NCBI GenBank assembly: GCA_964017185.1
Contig: OZ024880.1
Span: 40,080,329-40,144,328 of the forward strand
Length of the DNA: 64,000 bases
Source of the DNA: Rugalucina vietnamica
Lineage: Eukaryota; Mollusca; Bivalvia; Lucinida; Lucinidae
Reading direction: 5' to 3'
The position numbers and the translations under genes are program-made. Shown here piece by piece: positions 10,416 through 21,832 of this stretch (the stretch's first letter is position 1; every line of letters begins with the position of its first letter). The notes beneath the pieces are model-generated. The model was not told where the DNA came from and did not search any database. It saw only the letters and a program-made list of their open reading frames with translations.

Positions 10416-10847
10416 GTATGTTCCGTCTGCGTTTTTCTGTACTTCGTTTTAACAAAAAAATGTTATATAAACTTATCTACAAGTACGCATTTCCTATTCA
10501 AGTTTTCAACTGGTGGCAATCGTGCCATCGGTGATCTATTACATCGAAACTCCTTGCATGGAAATAAGTTCGGGAACTCCTATGGTGATCTTAATATCAA
10601 CGTAAAGGCATCGTCACACATAAGCGTAAATCCGTCGACACATGCTTGCGTTGGGTTTTGTTTATTAGATTTATTGCTAGACGTCGTTTTCAACATCCAA
10701 CGTCCCGACACGAACATAGCTGTTGGCAGGCACGTAAGGCATTAAATCAAACAAACGAAAACTGTTGTGTGTTTTTTTCCTAATTAAACGCAAGTCTATG
10801 TCAAGAGATTTTCGCTTATGTGAGACAAGTCATTTTGACTGTGTACA

Positions 10848-10962
10848 CTCAACCAAAGTTCTAAGCGGCCAGCTATTTCCCATATACATGTATAAAGATG
10901 TTTCTCGAAATTCATAATTCTATGTGACCGCTTTGAACTTTGGTTGAGTGTATATACTTCTT
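10848..10962. mobile_element. small MITE (about 115 bp)
   Basis: ACACTCAACCAAAGTTCTAA at the left is repeated inverted on the right (TTTGAACTTTGGTTGAGTGT), about 24 bp of terminal inverted repeat around a short AT-rich centre. Confidence 0.7.
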
Positions 10963-11068
10963 TGTAAAACATATGAAGTAATATTTCACAATTTCTCAGA
11001 AATTTTAGTAACCAAAGTTGCTTCTATGTGAAAATGATGAACATCAAACATAGATTCTTATATTTCAG

Positions 11069-11096
11069 AAAATCCAACTTATGAAACCCCACAAAG
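11069..11096 (+). CDS. locus 1 cytoplasmic exon with NPTY motif, GC donor
   Basis: Acceptor TTATATTTCAG, phase 1 entry, reads ENPTYETPQ and ends in phase 2 at AAAG|GCAAGT, a match to the rare GC-AG donor consensus. Joining to 12093 restores an open frame to the stop. NPTY is an NPxY motif, known to bind PTB domains or clathrin adaptors. Exon identity rests on the consensus acceptor and on frame and motif continuity. Confidence 0.72.
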
Positions 11097-12092
11097 GCAA
11101 GTATACTTAAACAAAAAGCATTTTAATTCAACTCAGCCACCAGGCTGTCAAGGCGAGTTTTAGAGGTTATATTTTGGTAGTGGTCTGGCGTTCGGCCTTC
11201 CAGCTTCCTTCCGTCACCGGTGTCCACCATCTCAAAGATCTCCTTTCAAAGCGATAAACTTTCACTTTCATATAGTGAAACAAAAGATTCCATTAAGGGT
11301 AAATGTCACATTTCCAATATTGGCGTCATATAATATTATGATGAACAGTATAAATTAATTGATATTTTAAAATAAGTTCCAAGAACCCTTTGAAATGGTC
11401 CTTAGGTTATTCAGTGGCCAGGCTTATTAGTGTTAAGCTATTTTATGAGCATAAGGCAGTCGGTACAGTGCCTGATATAATACTAGACGCCAAGCATGGT
11501 GCATGGGAAGCCTCAGGCACCATTGGGCATGACGCTGCCGGCACCCGAACCAACTAAGATGTTAAGTAAGATGTTACATTGAACAATTGGCTATTTCTGT
11601 GTGTGAATTACAAGCTTAAAATAGAATTTCGTTCACTTGAGTGCATTTATTTCCTACCATGAAAACTTTTTTTAAAGCTCAACTCAGCTGGGCCTAAAAT
11701 TTATCCAGTTCATTTTTTTGAACTTTTATGATCTAGACAAATTACTGGTTATGGTGATCTATACATGACATTTCAATTAATTTGGACAATTTCAGCCTTA
11801 ATGAGCACTATAAATATTGTGTTTAGCTGCGTTGAGCATTAAAAGAAGTTTTATAACCCTAGGGCCTGCTCTAGGACTATCATTTTTGTTAACATCTCAA
11901 TGGAGTAACTCTGATTTCTCGTCCGCGTCATGCATTTCATGGAAGTATTATTGACAGTGTGAATTTCATGTATGATAGTTTTTTCTTGATTGTACATTGA
12001 AATGCGTTTTCTATGTGCAATTCGATGATGTATTTCGACTGTATTTGCATGAATAGGCGCATCTTTTATAAGACTTGTTGATTTGATTGCAG
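11097..12092. other. last intron of locus 1, nothing recognised
   Basis: GC-AG intron with no recognised repeat or RNA. Confidence 0.4.
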
Positions 12093-12198
12093 ATCAGACG
12101 ACAATACGTTAAACTACGATACCCTACAGCAACCCGGGGTTAATTATGAAGTACCAGAACAGAGAACGCCTCACATATACACCAATACAAACATTTAG
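12093..12198 (+). CDS. locus 1 terminal coding exon, tyrosine-rich tail
   Basis: Acceptor TTTGATTGCAG; the first base completes an Arg codon and the frame runs 34 codons to TAG. The tail holds three tyrosines in signalling-like contexts: LNYDTL (fits the ITIM consensus [ILVS]xYxx[ILV]), VNYEVP (a YxxP SH2-type site) and IYTN (pYxN, a Grb2-type site). Together with NPTY in the preceding exon this predicts a receptor regulated by tyrosine phosphorylation. The motifs are seen directly; signalling is inferred. No AATAAA was found close downstream. Confidence 0.8.
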
Positions 12199-12830
12199 AA
12201 ATGGCCTTTATTACATGTTGGGCGCGGTGGGTTAGTGAAAGAGCGTGGGGCTTCGGACACCATGAGACCGAACCTAACCTCGGCCTGGTTTTGGTCTCTA
12301 GGAAGATTCATTTACTACCCAAAGTACAGCCTGCCCTGGAAATCTTGCTTCCGTCTCGACATGTCTGAAAATTGTTGAATGTGACTTGAAGCCATAGACC
12401 AGAAAACAAACAGAGCACTATAGCTATTGATTTGATATAATAGAAGTATACATAAGATTACGTCAAGGCAAGAACTTGATTTACCCGCTACTGAGGTAAT
12501 TTTGTGAGTGCAACAACGTACATGTACGTCACAGGAAGTGATATCGGGTACGCATTTTTGTAAATTTCCAGCCGCCATGTTGAATGGTAAGTGCAGTATA
12601 AGGATAGAACGTAGCTTGTTTTGGTGGATACATGCGGGCAACAGACATTCTCCCGCATTGATCAAAGGCACTCTGGGACTAAATTCAATTTGTTGTCTCA
12701 GACAGGAAGACTTAGTCGGTGTAGTCAAACACCGGCTAAATTTCAAAGCGACGGTGTTTATAGGTCACATGTAGTAACTGTTGGGCGTCAAGGGTTCGTC
12801 AGGGTATGTGTCATTGTTATACGAAGTTAC
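12199..12830. other. 3' UTR or intergenic, possible tRNA-like relic
   Basis: Probable 3' UTR of locus 1 followed by intergenic DNA. At about 12221-12290 a segment has an A-box-like TGGGTTAGTG and a degraded B box, possibly a decayed tRNA-derived SINE. Confidence 0.35.
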
Positions 12831-13110
12831 ACATTCATAAACAAAGCCCTTAGACATCGTATTCTTTGGTGGACTAAATATATTAAGATATTTTTATTCC
12901 AATCATGGACCATAACATGGTATGAATTATGCTTAATAATGCTGAACATAACGAAAATAACAAAATATCTCATTAAGTTGATTAGTGGAACAAAAAATAT
13001 ACATATACATTTACACAAATACAAAAATATCACAATGAACATATTCATATTTATGATGCAACAATATCTGTCATAATAACCAAACTGGTCGAAAAGTCCA
13101 TATGATAATC

Positions 13111-16100
13111 TTATCCACGTAGAGTAAAACATGTATACACAAATTGTCCATATCTATTCAAAATGTCTTCATTTTCGCACGTCATCAGCCAGATAAATTT
13201 ATCATGACTACTTAAGGAAACAAACTTTGGAACTTTACGATTTATGTAATCAAAAAATTCAAGTCTTTCGCGGTTATAAAAAGAACAATCACAAATAAAA
13301 TGTACTTCGTCTTCTACTTCATTCTGAAAACATTTTTTACATAATCTATCACTAACTTGTTTTTTGCTATATCTTCCACTTTCTATTTCTAACTTGTGTG
13401 CACTAATTCTTAATTTTGTAAGAGCTTATTGATGGATACGGTCTTTTACAATATCTAAATAAATCTCTTTTTGAAACAATGACTTGAAATTATAGAAAGT
13501 CCTTAATTTCCCCTTTTTGATTATCGCTTCATCTTGCAATTTATTACACCACAATTCTTTATACATATTTTTCAATGAAAATTTCCCTTTATTACAATTT
13601 GTTTCATCTACATTTATTTCTTTGAGAATAGTATTTACACCTAAAAACCATGACTTGTCACCTGATTGATGCAGTTTCTTACTAACAAGTAAAGTTTGAC
13701 CAACTAAGGAGTCTTCGCTTTTCTGACACGCATAAAAATAATATTTCAATATATTATTACAAAAATCAACATATATTGGAAATCTACCTAGTTCGCCAAC
13801 ACAAGCTATGTTAGAAGCTTTAGAATGTACACCCAATACATATTTACAGAATTTTGTATGCAGTTTTTCCCCATGCATATTCTGGTAAATCTTATCAAGA
13901 ATATTGTCTACTGACCGTACATTCTTACTCATTGAAGCCCAAATCTCGCTCCCATAGGTTAATATTGGTTTGATGGTATGATCAAATATGTGAAAGGAAA
14001 TGGAAGAATTTGGATAAGTAGAGCCGAAAACACTTTTCAGTTTGAATATACCTTTGAGTGCTTTCTTGTATAACTCTGAAGAAGCAACTGAAAATGATCC
14101 AGAAATACAAAATATAACTCCTAGATACTTATATTCTCGCACGTTTTCCAACGTCTCACCATTGTATTTAAATTCGTAATTATACAATTTACCTGCTTTG
14201 TTAAAGATCAATACTTTTGTTTTATCCAAATTAACATCCAGACACCAATCAGTACAGTAATTTTCAAGTTTGTTTAAACAGTTCTGCAGACCTGTTTCAT
14301 TTTGTGACAGTAATATGACATCATCAGCATACAATAAACAATTCAAATGATATGTACCAATATCAACACCATGACAAGTATTATCAAAAATATCAGGCAA
14401 ATCGTTTATAAAAATTTTGAATAAATCGGGGCTCAGTGTATCACCTTGCCTGACCCCAATGTTGGACAAGAAAGATTGTGTCAGACCGTTATGCATTTTA
14501 ACACTTAGGTAATTACCAACATACATATCTTTGATAACATTGTAAAAATTTCCAGCGATTCCAATTCTTATTAACTTATATAGCATAATATCATGAATAA
14601 CTGTATCAAATGCTTTGCGAAAGTCTATGAAGCATGCAAACAATTTACCACTTTTATCTTTTGTATATTTTTCAATTAGAGTTCTTAAAACAAACATGTG
14701 ATCAGCAGTACGAGCTTTCTTTGTAAAACCTATCTGAACCGGATTAATTAGGGAATTATCTTGTAAAAAGTTGTCTAAGCGCTTTGTAAGTATGACATTG
14801 AATAATTTTGCAGCACAAGAAAGAATTGAAATCCCCCTATAATTATTAGGGTTATCAGAGGTCCCGCCTTTATGGATTGGAGAAAGATATGCTTTCTTCC
14901 ATTGAGAAGGATATGATCCATTAGTAAGGATAGAGTTGAAAAGTTTCAACAAACAATTCTTTAAGTGCGAAAATCCGCATTTAAGCATTTCATTTGAAAT
15001 ACTATCAAGACCTACGGCTTTATTGTTTTTTAGGCAAACTATCGCCGCTTGGAGTTCTTGAGGCGAAATTTGAAAGTCCAGATTGGAAAATGTTTTCAGC
15101 TTTTCCTCATGAGTCAATAAATCAGAAATTTGATCAACTCTAGGTTTGAACTTCTCTTGTAAAGTATTTAAACTGGAGAAATGGTCAACCCATTCATCAG
15201 GTGATATCTGTGGTTCAGCATTAGACTTATCTTCGCTTTTTAAATCCTCTAAAAGTTTCCAGTAAGCTTTTGGGTCGTTCTCGTGAAGTCGTTCTAATTT
15301 TTCAATTACATGCCCCTTATATTCTTTACGCTTCCTTTTACAAGACTTGACATACAACTTCCTAAATTTATAGTATGATCCACGTATAAACGGATCGCTC
15401 GGATACTTGGCATATAAATGCCCCTTCTGATCAAGATATCTGCGCATTTTATAAAGCTCAGTGTCGTACCACTTTTTAGAAGATTTATTATTCTTAAAAC
15501 TTTTCTTAACTTTTTTACGAAGTGAAAAATCAGCAGTTGCAATAATGATATTTTCAAGTTTATCGACCAAAATTTCTGTCGAAGAACTGGCATCTAAGTT
15601 TTCGAAATCCTTGATTTTTTGTTTAATTGCACAAGAGCACAGGGCATCTTTAAAACTTTCCGAAGAAGTCTCAGTCCATTTATATTTTGCGGGAAAAGGC
15701 AACAAATTCGATGACTTACATTGTATTGAATAATTGGCCATTATTTTACAACTTATTTTTGAATGATCAGACAATCTCGGTCTATTAAGACCGACATCGA
15801 AATACAAAACTTGAGATAATAAATTTTCAGATGCCATCATGTAATCAACTACGCTATTTCCGTTATATTTATACGATGTAAACATTCCTTGAGTGTCACC
15901 AAACGTTCTGCCATTAAGAATGCGCATTTGGCTTTCTATACAAAAATCTAATAGATCCCGCCCTCTTGCATCAATGTGTTTGTCTTGGCTATTACGACAT
16001 TCTAAAAAGGTATCCTGCAAATATTTTTCGGACAGCGGAATATACGACGAATCGTCATTTTGAATAAAATCAAGCTCATTGTGGCATTCAAATCACCACA

Positions 16101-16568
16101 AATAAGTATTTGACCGTTTTTGCTATACTGTGACATATCAACGTTGACTTGTTCAAATAAATCACTATCGTTAGAACAATTTACATTATAGGTAGAATTC
16201 CTTGGAGAAAAATATACGCAGCAAATATAAATATCATATGCAAAGCCAAAAAAGTCTTTGTTAAGAAGAAACCATTGGTACTCTTATGACGTGTTTTGCA
16301 AAAACTTAACTCCTTGTCTTAACTCATTCTTAACTAAAATTGCTAAACCACCGTGTACATGACCTTTTCTTGTCTGCTTTCTTTGCACAATATGAGATCG
16401 ATAACCTTCAAAACTTATATTGTCCATATTACACTTAATCTCAGATAAACAGACAATGTCAAAACATGAAATTTCCTTCAAAAACAGATAATCTTGTGAC
16501 TTATCAAACAATTTGGATTTTAGACAGTTTATATTCCAATAGGCTAAATTAACAGAAGTTCTTCTCAT
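13111..16568 (-). pseudogene. LINE A ORF2: APE endonuclease, reverse transcriptase, C-terminal zinc motif
   Basis: The first 94 codons (16568-16287) show an APE-type endonuclease N-terminus (NLAYWNINCL, CLSEIKC, GGLAILVKN). The frame then breaks between about 16284 and 16262 and again near 16086, after ICGDLNA (the GDxN block). It then runs uninterrupted for 864 codons (16020-13426) with the endonuclease end (SDHS), RT blocks (NYRGISIL, FIDFRKAFDT, GVRQGDTLSP) and the catalytic LLYADD near 14330. An in-frame TAA at 13423-13425 is followed in the same frame by a zinc-knuckle-like segment (CKKCFQNEVEDEVHFICDC) and the natural stop at 13111. It would copy the element RNA at nicked DNA by target-primed reverse transcription. 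At least three lesions make this copy non-functional. Confidence 0.88.
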
Positions 16569-16585
16569 CGTCTTTAGTCCACTAC

Positions 16586-18955
16586 TTATCGCCGAGAACG
16601 ATCATTGCTGAAACCCGCACGATAACCGGTTGATCTATGTCCGCCAAACTTCCTGTAGTTACCTCCCCTCGACCGTAAACCCCTCGACTCCGATTCTCCA
16701 CCAGTGTTGTAAATACACGACCGAAAATTGTTGTTCAATGTGTACACGCCCCGTCTGGAAACATGAACTCCGTCATCTTCTAACATTCCATGAGCTGGTT
16801 TACCTCTGTACGAAAGGTTACTGTTATCACACAGTCTGATACCTTGTACCCCGAATAAGCGTTCTTTGATCATAGCATTTGCGATTTCAAGTTTATTGTA
16901 GATCTTCGGATCCTTACAAGGTAGACCAAGGGAGACAATCACCTGCGCACTGGGATACTTTTCCTTGATTAAATTAACGAGATTGCAATACGCCGTCGCG
17001 TGATCTGTTGCTGAGAGACTTTTGATATCGTTGCAAGACAGGTGAAGCAGAAACTTGGACACTTTTTCATTAATTTCCAAAGATCCAATATATTCCGTTG
17101 CCTCAGAGACAGTGTATTTTATCACCTTGCGTACGTAATATCGCTCGCCTGCAATGTATCTTGTACTAAGAAAACGCACATTAGACGTTCCAATTAAGAG
17201 CACGGTATCTTTTACGCTTTCAGTACGATTAACTTCATTGGTGTTAGGTTGTGTCGAATGTTTTCCTTTCTTTGACGCTGATTCTGTCGCCGAAACATTC
17301 AGATTATTCGCCGCCGCATTGTTCCCTTTCGATTTATCCGCCAGACTGAACGTCGCTGATTCCGCCCCCGAGGTACGTTGATGATCTGACGTCGACGTTG
17401 CGCTATGTTGAGTGACGTTGATTCGTGCTGAAGCCGCCGCGCTGTATGTATTACTCCCGGTCTCGCTGTCAGAGATAATTACTGGAGAGTTTTCCGTTGA
17501 TCCCACCAGTAACGAATCATCGGCCCGTGAAGCATGCGATTTCCATGACAAAATGTCCACCTCGAGCTGGTCTATTTTACGCTTTAGATCGCGTTTGTCG
17601 TTTTCAAGTGCTAAAACATCATCATTTTTCATAGCTGCTATTTTTTCCAGTCTAGACAATTCATTGGTCAATATTTCGTTTCTACTTGACATTACATCCA
17701 ACTTCTGGCGTAGTACCGTCGTATCAAGATCAAGTTTTGATTTTTGGATCTCATAGTCCGTGACAGAATTATGTAGGCGTTCCTGCAAATTGTCTTTTTC
17801 TTGTTTACATTTTTCAAGTTGGCGCGTCAGAGCTTGAATTTCTGTTTTCATTGTCACTGTATGCGAAGTTTCTTCTTGGGGTTCATGTTTACGTTGCTTC
17901 TGCAAATTATCTTTCTCTCTCATCAATTTATCTTTATCTTGTAGCAACTGATTGATTTGGGCTTGTTGATCCATATTTGATTGAGTTGACTGCATCCTGC
18001 TAAGTTTTTCGATGGCGCTCACGAATGATACCTCAAGAGAGTGTACGGTATTTGATTGAAAAGTTTCAAACATTTTCTGTAAGCTTTCCGTATGTTTAGA
18101 AAGTACATCTGACAGTTGTACTGGACACGCTGGAACTTCTTTAGGATTATCAACACTAGTGGTTCCCGCCAAGACTGTATTTCCCACCGACACTTCATCA
18201 TCAATTTCGCTGGCAAAAGACACTGGGACAGACAAGCACTTTTCACATGAGAATTTTCTATGCCGGTTAGCGAACGCATACAGTTGATACCTCGGCAGAC
18301 GTGTACAAGAATAATGGCAAACACTCTTACAGTCAGTACATATGATGGTTTTTTCAGATGAATCCTTGTTGCAAAAGCTGCATACATTAATTTCTTCTAC
18401 TTTTGACTGGATAGAGGGCTCAGGAAACAATATCGGAACGGACACGATATCTAGCGCACGCTGCTGCCAAAAACAAGACGACTCACCGACTCCAACTCCC
18501 GCAAGTGTATCTGCTCTGTTGTTACCCTCCGACGTACTGTGTCCTTCAACCCACCTCCAGGTGACCTCTAGTTTCTTTTGAAGGCCGTCCAGTAACACCC
18601 AAAGGTCTTTATTTAGGATGCCCGTCTTTTTATCCGTCTTCCATCCGTTTAATTTCCACGTCTTGATCCAGTTTGAAATCCCTTCTTTTAGATAACGACT
18701 GTCAGAGACAATTGTCAGTTTCTCAATTTTCAGATCTATCGCCTGTGACAAAGCTATGACAGCGGCTGACATTTCGGCTCTATTATTGGTCTGCCTTTCA
18801 CCTAATAAGGACTCGGAACAGTTTAACTCGTGATCATCTCCCCAAAACACTCCACATCCGCCCTTTGGATCGGCCTGGCCATTGTTTTTACATGCTCCGT
18901 CGACGTAAACGACAACATCAGGTTCAAGCAAACTGACGTCGCCCGGCATTTTCAA
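16586..18955 (-). CDS. LINE A ORF1: RNase H1-like, PHD, coiled coil, SGNH, RGG-like tail
   Basis: Intact 789-codon ORF. Residues about 13-155 form an RNase HI domain with all catalytic carboxylates in place: D19 (YVDGAC), E61 (NNRAEM), D85 (VSDSRY) and D149 (NNRADTL), plus the conserved H139 (VEGHS). It resembles the cellular eukaryotic RNase H1 type (GGCGVFWG, NGWKT). Residues 192-240 are a PHD-type zinc finger (CSFC, CTDC, HYSC, CEKC). Residues about 320-470 are Gln/Lys/Glu-rich heptad-like coiled coil. Residues 585-750 are an SGNH-hydrolase-like domain with GTSN (Ser591), SCND (Asn642) and DGVH (Asp728, His731). The last 35 residues are Arg/Gly-rich. PHD and esterase domains are known in CR1-type ORF1 proteins; I know of no RNase H at the N-terminus of an ORF1. 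Likely an RNA-binding particle protein acting with ORF2. Confidence 0.85.
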   Translation of the reverse strand: MKMPGDVSLLEPDVVVYVDGACKNNGQADPKGGCGVFWGDDHELNCSESLLGERQTNNRAEMSAAVIALSQAIDLKIEKLTIVSDSRYLKEGISNWIKTWKLNGWKTDKKTGILNKDLWVLLDGLQKKLEVTWRWVEGHSTSEGNNRADTLAGVGVGESSCFWQQRALDIVSVPILFPEPSIQSKVEEINVCSFCNKDSSEKTIICTDCKSVCHYSCTRLPRYQLYAFANRHRKFSCEKCLSVPVSFASEIDDEVSVGNTVLAGTTSVDNPKEVPACPVQLSDVLSKHTESLQKMFETFQSNTVHSLEVSFVSAIEKLSRMQSTQSNMDQQAQINQLLQDKDKLMREKDNLQKQRKHEPQEETSHTVTMKTEIQALTRQLEKCKQEKDNLQERLHNSVTDYEIQKSKLDLDTTVLRQKLDVMSSRNEILTNELSRLEKIAAMKNDDVLALENDKRDLKRKIDQLEVDILSWKSHASRADDSLLVGSTENSPVIISDSETGSNTYSAAASARINVTQHSATSTSDHQRTSGAESATFSLADKSKGNNAAANNLNVSATESASKKGKHSTQPNTNEVNRTESVKDTVLLIGTSNVRFLSTRYIAGERYYVRKVIKYTVSEATEYIGSLEINEKVSKFLLHLSCNDIKSLSATDHATAYCNLVNLIKEKYPSAQVIVSLGLPCKDPKIYNKLEIANAMIKERLFGVQGIRLCDNSNLSYRGKPAHGMLEDDGVHVSRRGVYTLNNNFRSCIYNTGGESESRGLRSRGGNYRKFGGHRSTGYRAGFSNDRSRR

Positions 18956-19277
18956 ATTTGAAATTTCTTCAAATCGTTTTAAGACAAATTCACAAATCGA
19001 TTCCGTTAAAATACGTACCAGTCCAATCCTCTTGTTAAACAGAATATCACAGTGTCTTTTTCATTCCACAAATTCTACTTTCACCGGTTATAATTTGGAT
19101 TTTAGCAAAAATAACGTTCACAGATTTAAAAAGTCGACCATCTTGTTTTCTAACGTAACGTCAAAAAAGCAAACTGTTAATGCTGCTATGTGACTATTTA
19201 AAGAAAATTTTAATAGACACGCGCATAGGCTAAAAACATCCGCCCGACATCACTTCTTGTGACATCACTCTGAGGTA

Positions 19278-20566
19278 CGAGGGGTGTTCTTTAATTCTTG
19301 TCATCGACTCGTTTTCACCTAAACCAGCATCTGTACCGGAAGAAAATTACTTAATAGTTATAGATAGATTATTTGCGATATTGAAACTACCAAATTATTT
19401 TGAGATAATACAACTGATCATTTCAAACTGAGTCTCTAAAGAGACGCACCTTTACACGTACTTCACCCAGTCCCAAAAGACAGTATAATGTTTGAATTAA
19501 AATGGTTAGAAGGACCATTTTATTCTTAAGGAGTCTTCGTTACCTTGTTAACACATAGGCGAAAAGTTTTTTTCCTAAAACAGAAATTACAATTTATACG
19601 AGAACTGTACATGTTTGTTATGAATTCTTAAATGAAAGAACGTCGGTTTGAAGTTTCAGAGTCTTATAATTTCATTTTCAGTTATAACTAATCCAAACTG
19701 TTAATGCTGCTATGTGTCAGATCTTTGCTAATTGGATTGATACAAGTGTTTGATTGTTTATCCTCTAAAACATTGATTTATAAGTTGTAACATTTTGAAA
19801 AATAGCACAAAATTCTTTTGAAAGAGGATTCCATACCACAATGTAAGCATGTGCTAATACCACTATAACTTCCCAAAATCTGTTTACTTGATATTTTTAA
19901 GTAACATTTTGGTAGACGTTTTCATCAGAAAATTTGACTGAGTTTCAATCATTATAAAGACGAACAGCTGTCCTAGAAACTGTTCGCCTGCTTCACCTTA
20001 AACCTGAAGTAAATGTTCAATTGCCAGTTAAGCAATTTACAGCGAATATCCATTTAGACCATTTAAGTCAAAACTGAGATAACCATAAATATTTTATATT
20101 CACCATACAATCCAATTTGAAAAATCTGAAAATATTGAAAAGCGTAGCCTGTGCATTGATTTTAAATGGCGTATATTCAAAATATTATGACGTCACAAAG
20201 CAGGGGCAATAAATCTATAACGTAAAGGTAAATACATTCTACGAAAGTGTTTTCTGATGCTCATATGCATAGCAAGTCTATGTGTAAAATGGAAGCGGGT
20301 ATGTATATAGTGTTGCGAATGTTACAATATTTTCTATCCTTGTGATAGAAATTACATATTTTAAAGTTACTGGAAAACAACGCAGTGTCATTACTATACC
20401 CTGTTTTAGAATGCGATAACTATAGGGTCATGCGTCAGAGAGCAATAATTTTGATAGTAATCTGATCAGAAAAGATTAAGCTTTCACCACATATAAGCAA
20501 TATTCTCATTGTTAGTCCATGGGAAAAGTAATCAAGCAAATGACAAGTATTAAAGAACACCCCTCG
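19278..20566. mobile_element. mariner-like non-autonomous element, 1289 bp
   Basis: CGAGGGGTGTTCTTTAAT at 19278 is repeated inverted at 20566; the 26 bp inverted repeat has one mismatch. TA flanks both ends (19276-19277 and 20567-20568). CGAGGGxT termini are typical of mariner elements. The length equals that of an autonomous mariner, but no transposase reading frame or DD34D signature is visible. A 21 bp segment inside it (CTGTTAATGCTGCTATGTG, about 19695) is also found just upstream at about 19172, in the LINE 5' region. Confidence 0.75.
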
Positions 20567-20568
20567 TA

Positions 20569-21148
20569 CGTTGTGAGGGGTACTTAAGAAAGGATGTCTT
20601 GTAAAACATGTATGTTAAGTTCGATATATTCTATCTTAATAATAACGGCTCATGTTGAAAACTTAAATTGTTGCTAGCTTATTATTTTCGCCATTGTGCA
20701 CAAACGTTTTTGACAAACTGTTCGAGGACTAATGACTACAAAACTCTTACCCTACCTCATTTTGGCGTGCTGTGTATCTACTGTGATACATGTTCGACAC
20801 TGAATGTTGATAGGCTGTTGATAGCTAGATATAATAATGTGATTGAATTATTCATATCAACTTTAATATTTCTTTTAATGTATTTGAAGTTCAACTATCG
20901 ATTTATTTATTATTCTCTCCGCAAGCTATCGGTACCCCGTTTTTCTTTTGTAATTTGTTTAATATGCAATTTCTCATGTAGAGATATAAACATCAAAAGC
21001 CCAACTAGATTTTTTTTCTTGCTGAAATTCACGCAAGCATTTCTGCTAAATAAAATAACTATTTCAAGATATCAATAATGCAGCGCTTCAACGAAAATTC
21101 TATTTTTACTGGCAATAAAATATTATGTCATCTTAGTGACTTAGTCCC
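20569..21148. other. intergenic, unrecognised ORF only
   Basis: A 136-codon ORF (20668-21078) is Phe/Leu/Tyr-rich with no recognisable motif and is probably chance. Nothing else seen. Confidence 0.35.
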
Positions 21149-21832
21149 TTCTTTAATTGCACGCCGGTGGGTCGGGCGTCAGACTCTATGATGGCCCCGG
21201 CATAAAGCTATTCATTTTAGTTGGTTGGGGCCGGAGCTTCTTGTCTGTTGCTTGGCCCACCGGGGTCCAACTGGTGTTTTTCTTTTGCTCCGGAGTTAGT
21301 ACGTTATTCGGCGCCCAGGGATCTCCATCGTCGGGCAGCTTACTCAGTCTGTGAGTTCTGGTTTTTGATCCATCAGGATGTTTATCATGATTTATTTGTT
21401 TGTTCTTGATGATTCATTGACTAGTTAGAGATTCACCACGAGGACCGAATAACTAACTAAATGTTATGAACCACTGCAGAAGCTGAGGGTGAGGTTATGG
21501 CCATGTAAAACCGGTTTAAGCCCGCCAGTAACTTTGTGTTACTGATCGTTCCAAGTCGATACTTCTGTGGTGGTTCTTTTTGTTTTATGTCTTGGTGTTT
21601 AAAAATTTTTTTTTGTGCTGTTGGCGCCTTATGTATGTTTTCATATTTTTAGTTAAGTTAAGGTAACTGAGTGGCCACCTATTGGGAAAATAGCTGCTCA
21701 TTCGGCTTACGATGTGTTTCATGGTGTGGGTGCCTGATTGTTAGTTTGGTTTTTTTCCCACCTCGGTTTTTGGAGTGGGAGTCTTTTTCTGATTGCGCCT
21801 TTTCCTGATCTTTGCCTACTTGTACCTTTTTA
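21149..21832 (+). repeat. repeat family B, long copy 2
   Basis: Parallel to 1176-1816, with an extra segment (about 21268-21312) absent from copy 1. Same 3' end. Confidence 0.82.

Larger units (their letters stand above)
12831..19275 (-). mobile_element. LINE A, near full-length non-LTR retrotransposon
   Basis: Two-ORF LINE on the minus strand: 5' region (18956-19275), ORF1 (16586-18955), ORF2 (13111-16568) and a 3' UTR below 13111. ORF2 begins 17 nt after the ORF1 stop. PHD and esterase-like domains in ORF1 and an APE endonuclease plus reverse transcriptase in ORF2 are known from CR1-like elements. ORF1 is intact while ORF2 has a few lesions, so the copy is fairly young. The exact 3' boundary and target duplication are not resolved. 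Confidence 0.85.

Noticed and set aside
12221-12290. tRNA-like segment downstream of locus 1
   Set aside because: Only the A-box is reasonable and the B box is degraded; kept only as a note.
20668-21078. 136-codon ORF
   Set aside because: Low-complexity hydrophobic composition, no splice or promoter context, no recognisable family.
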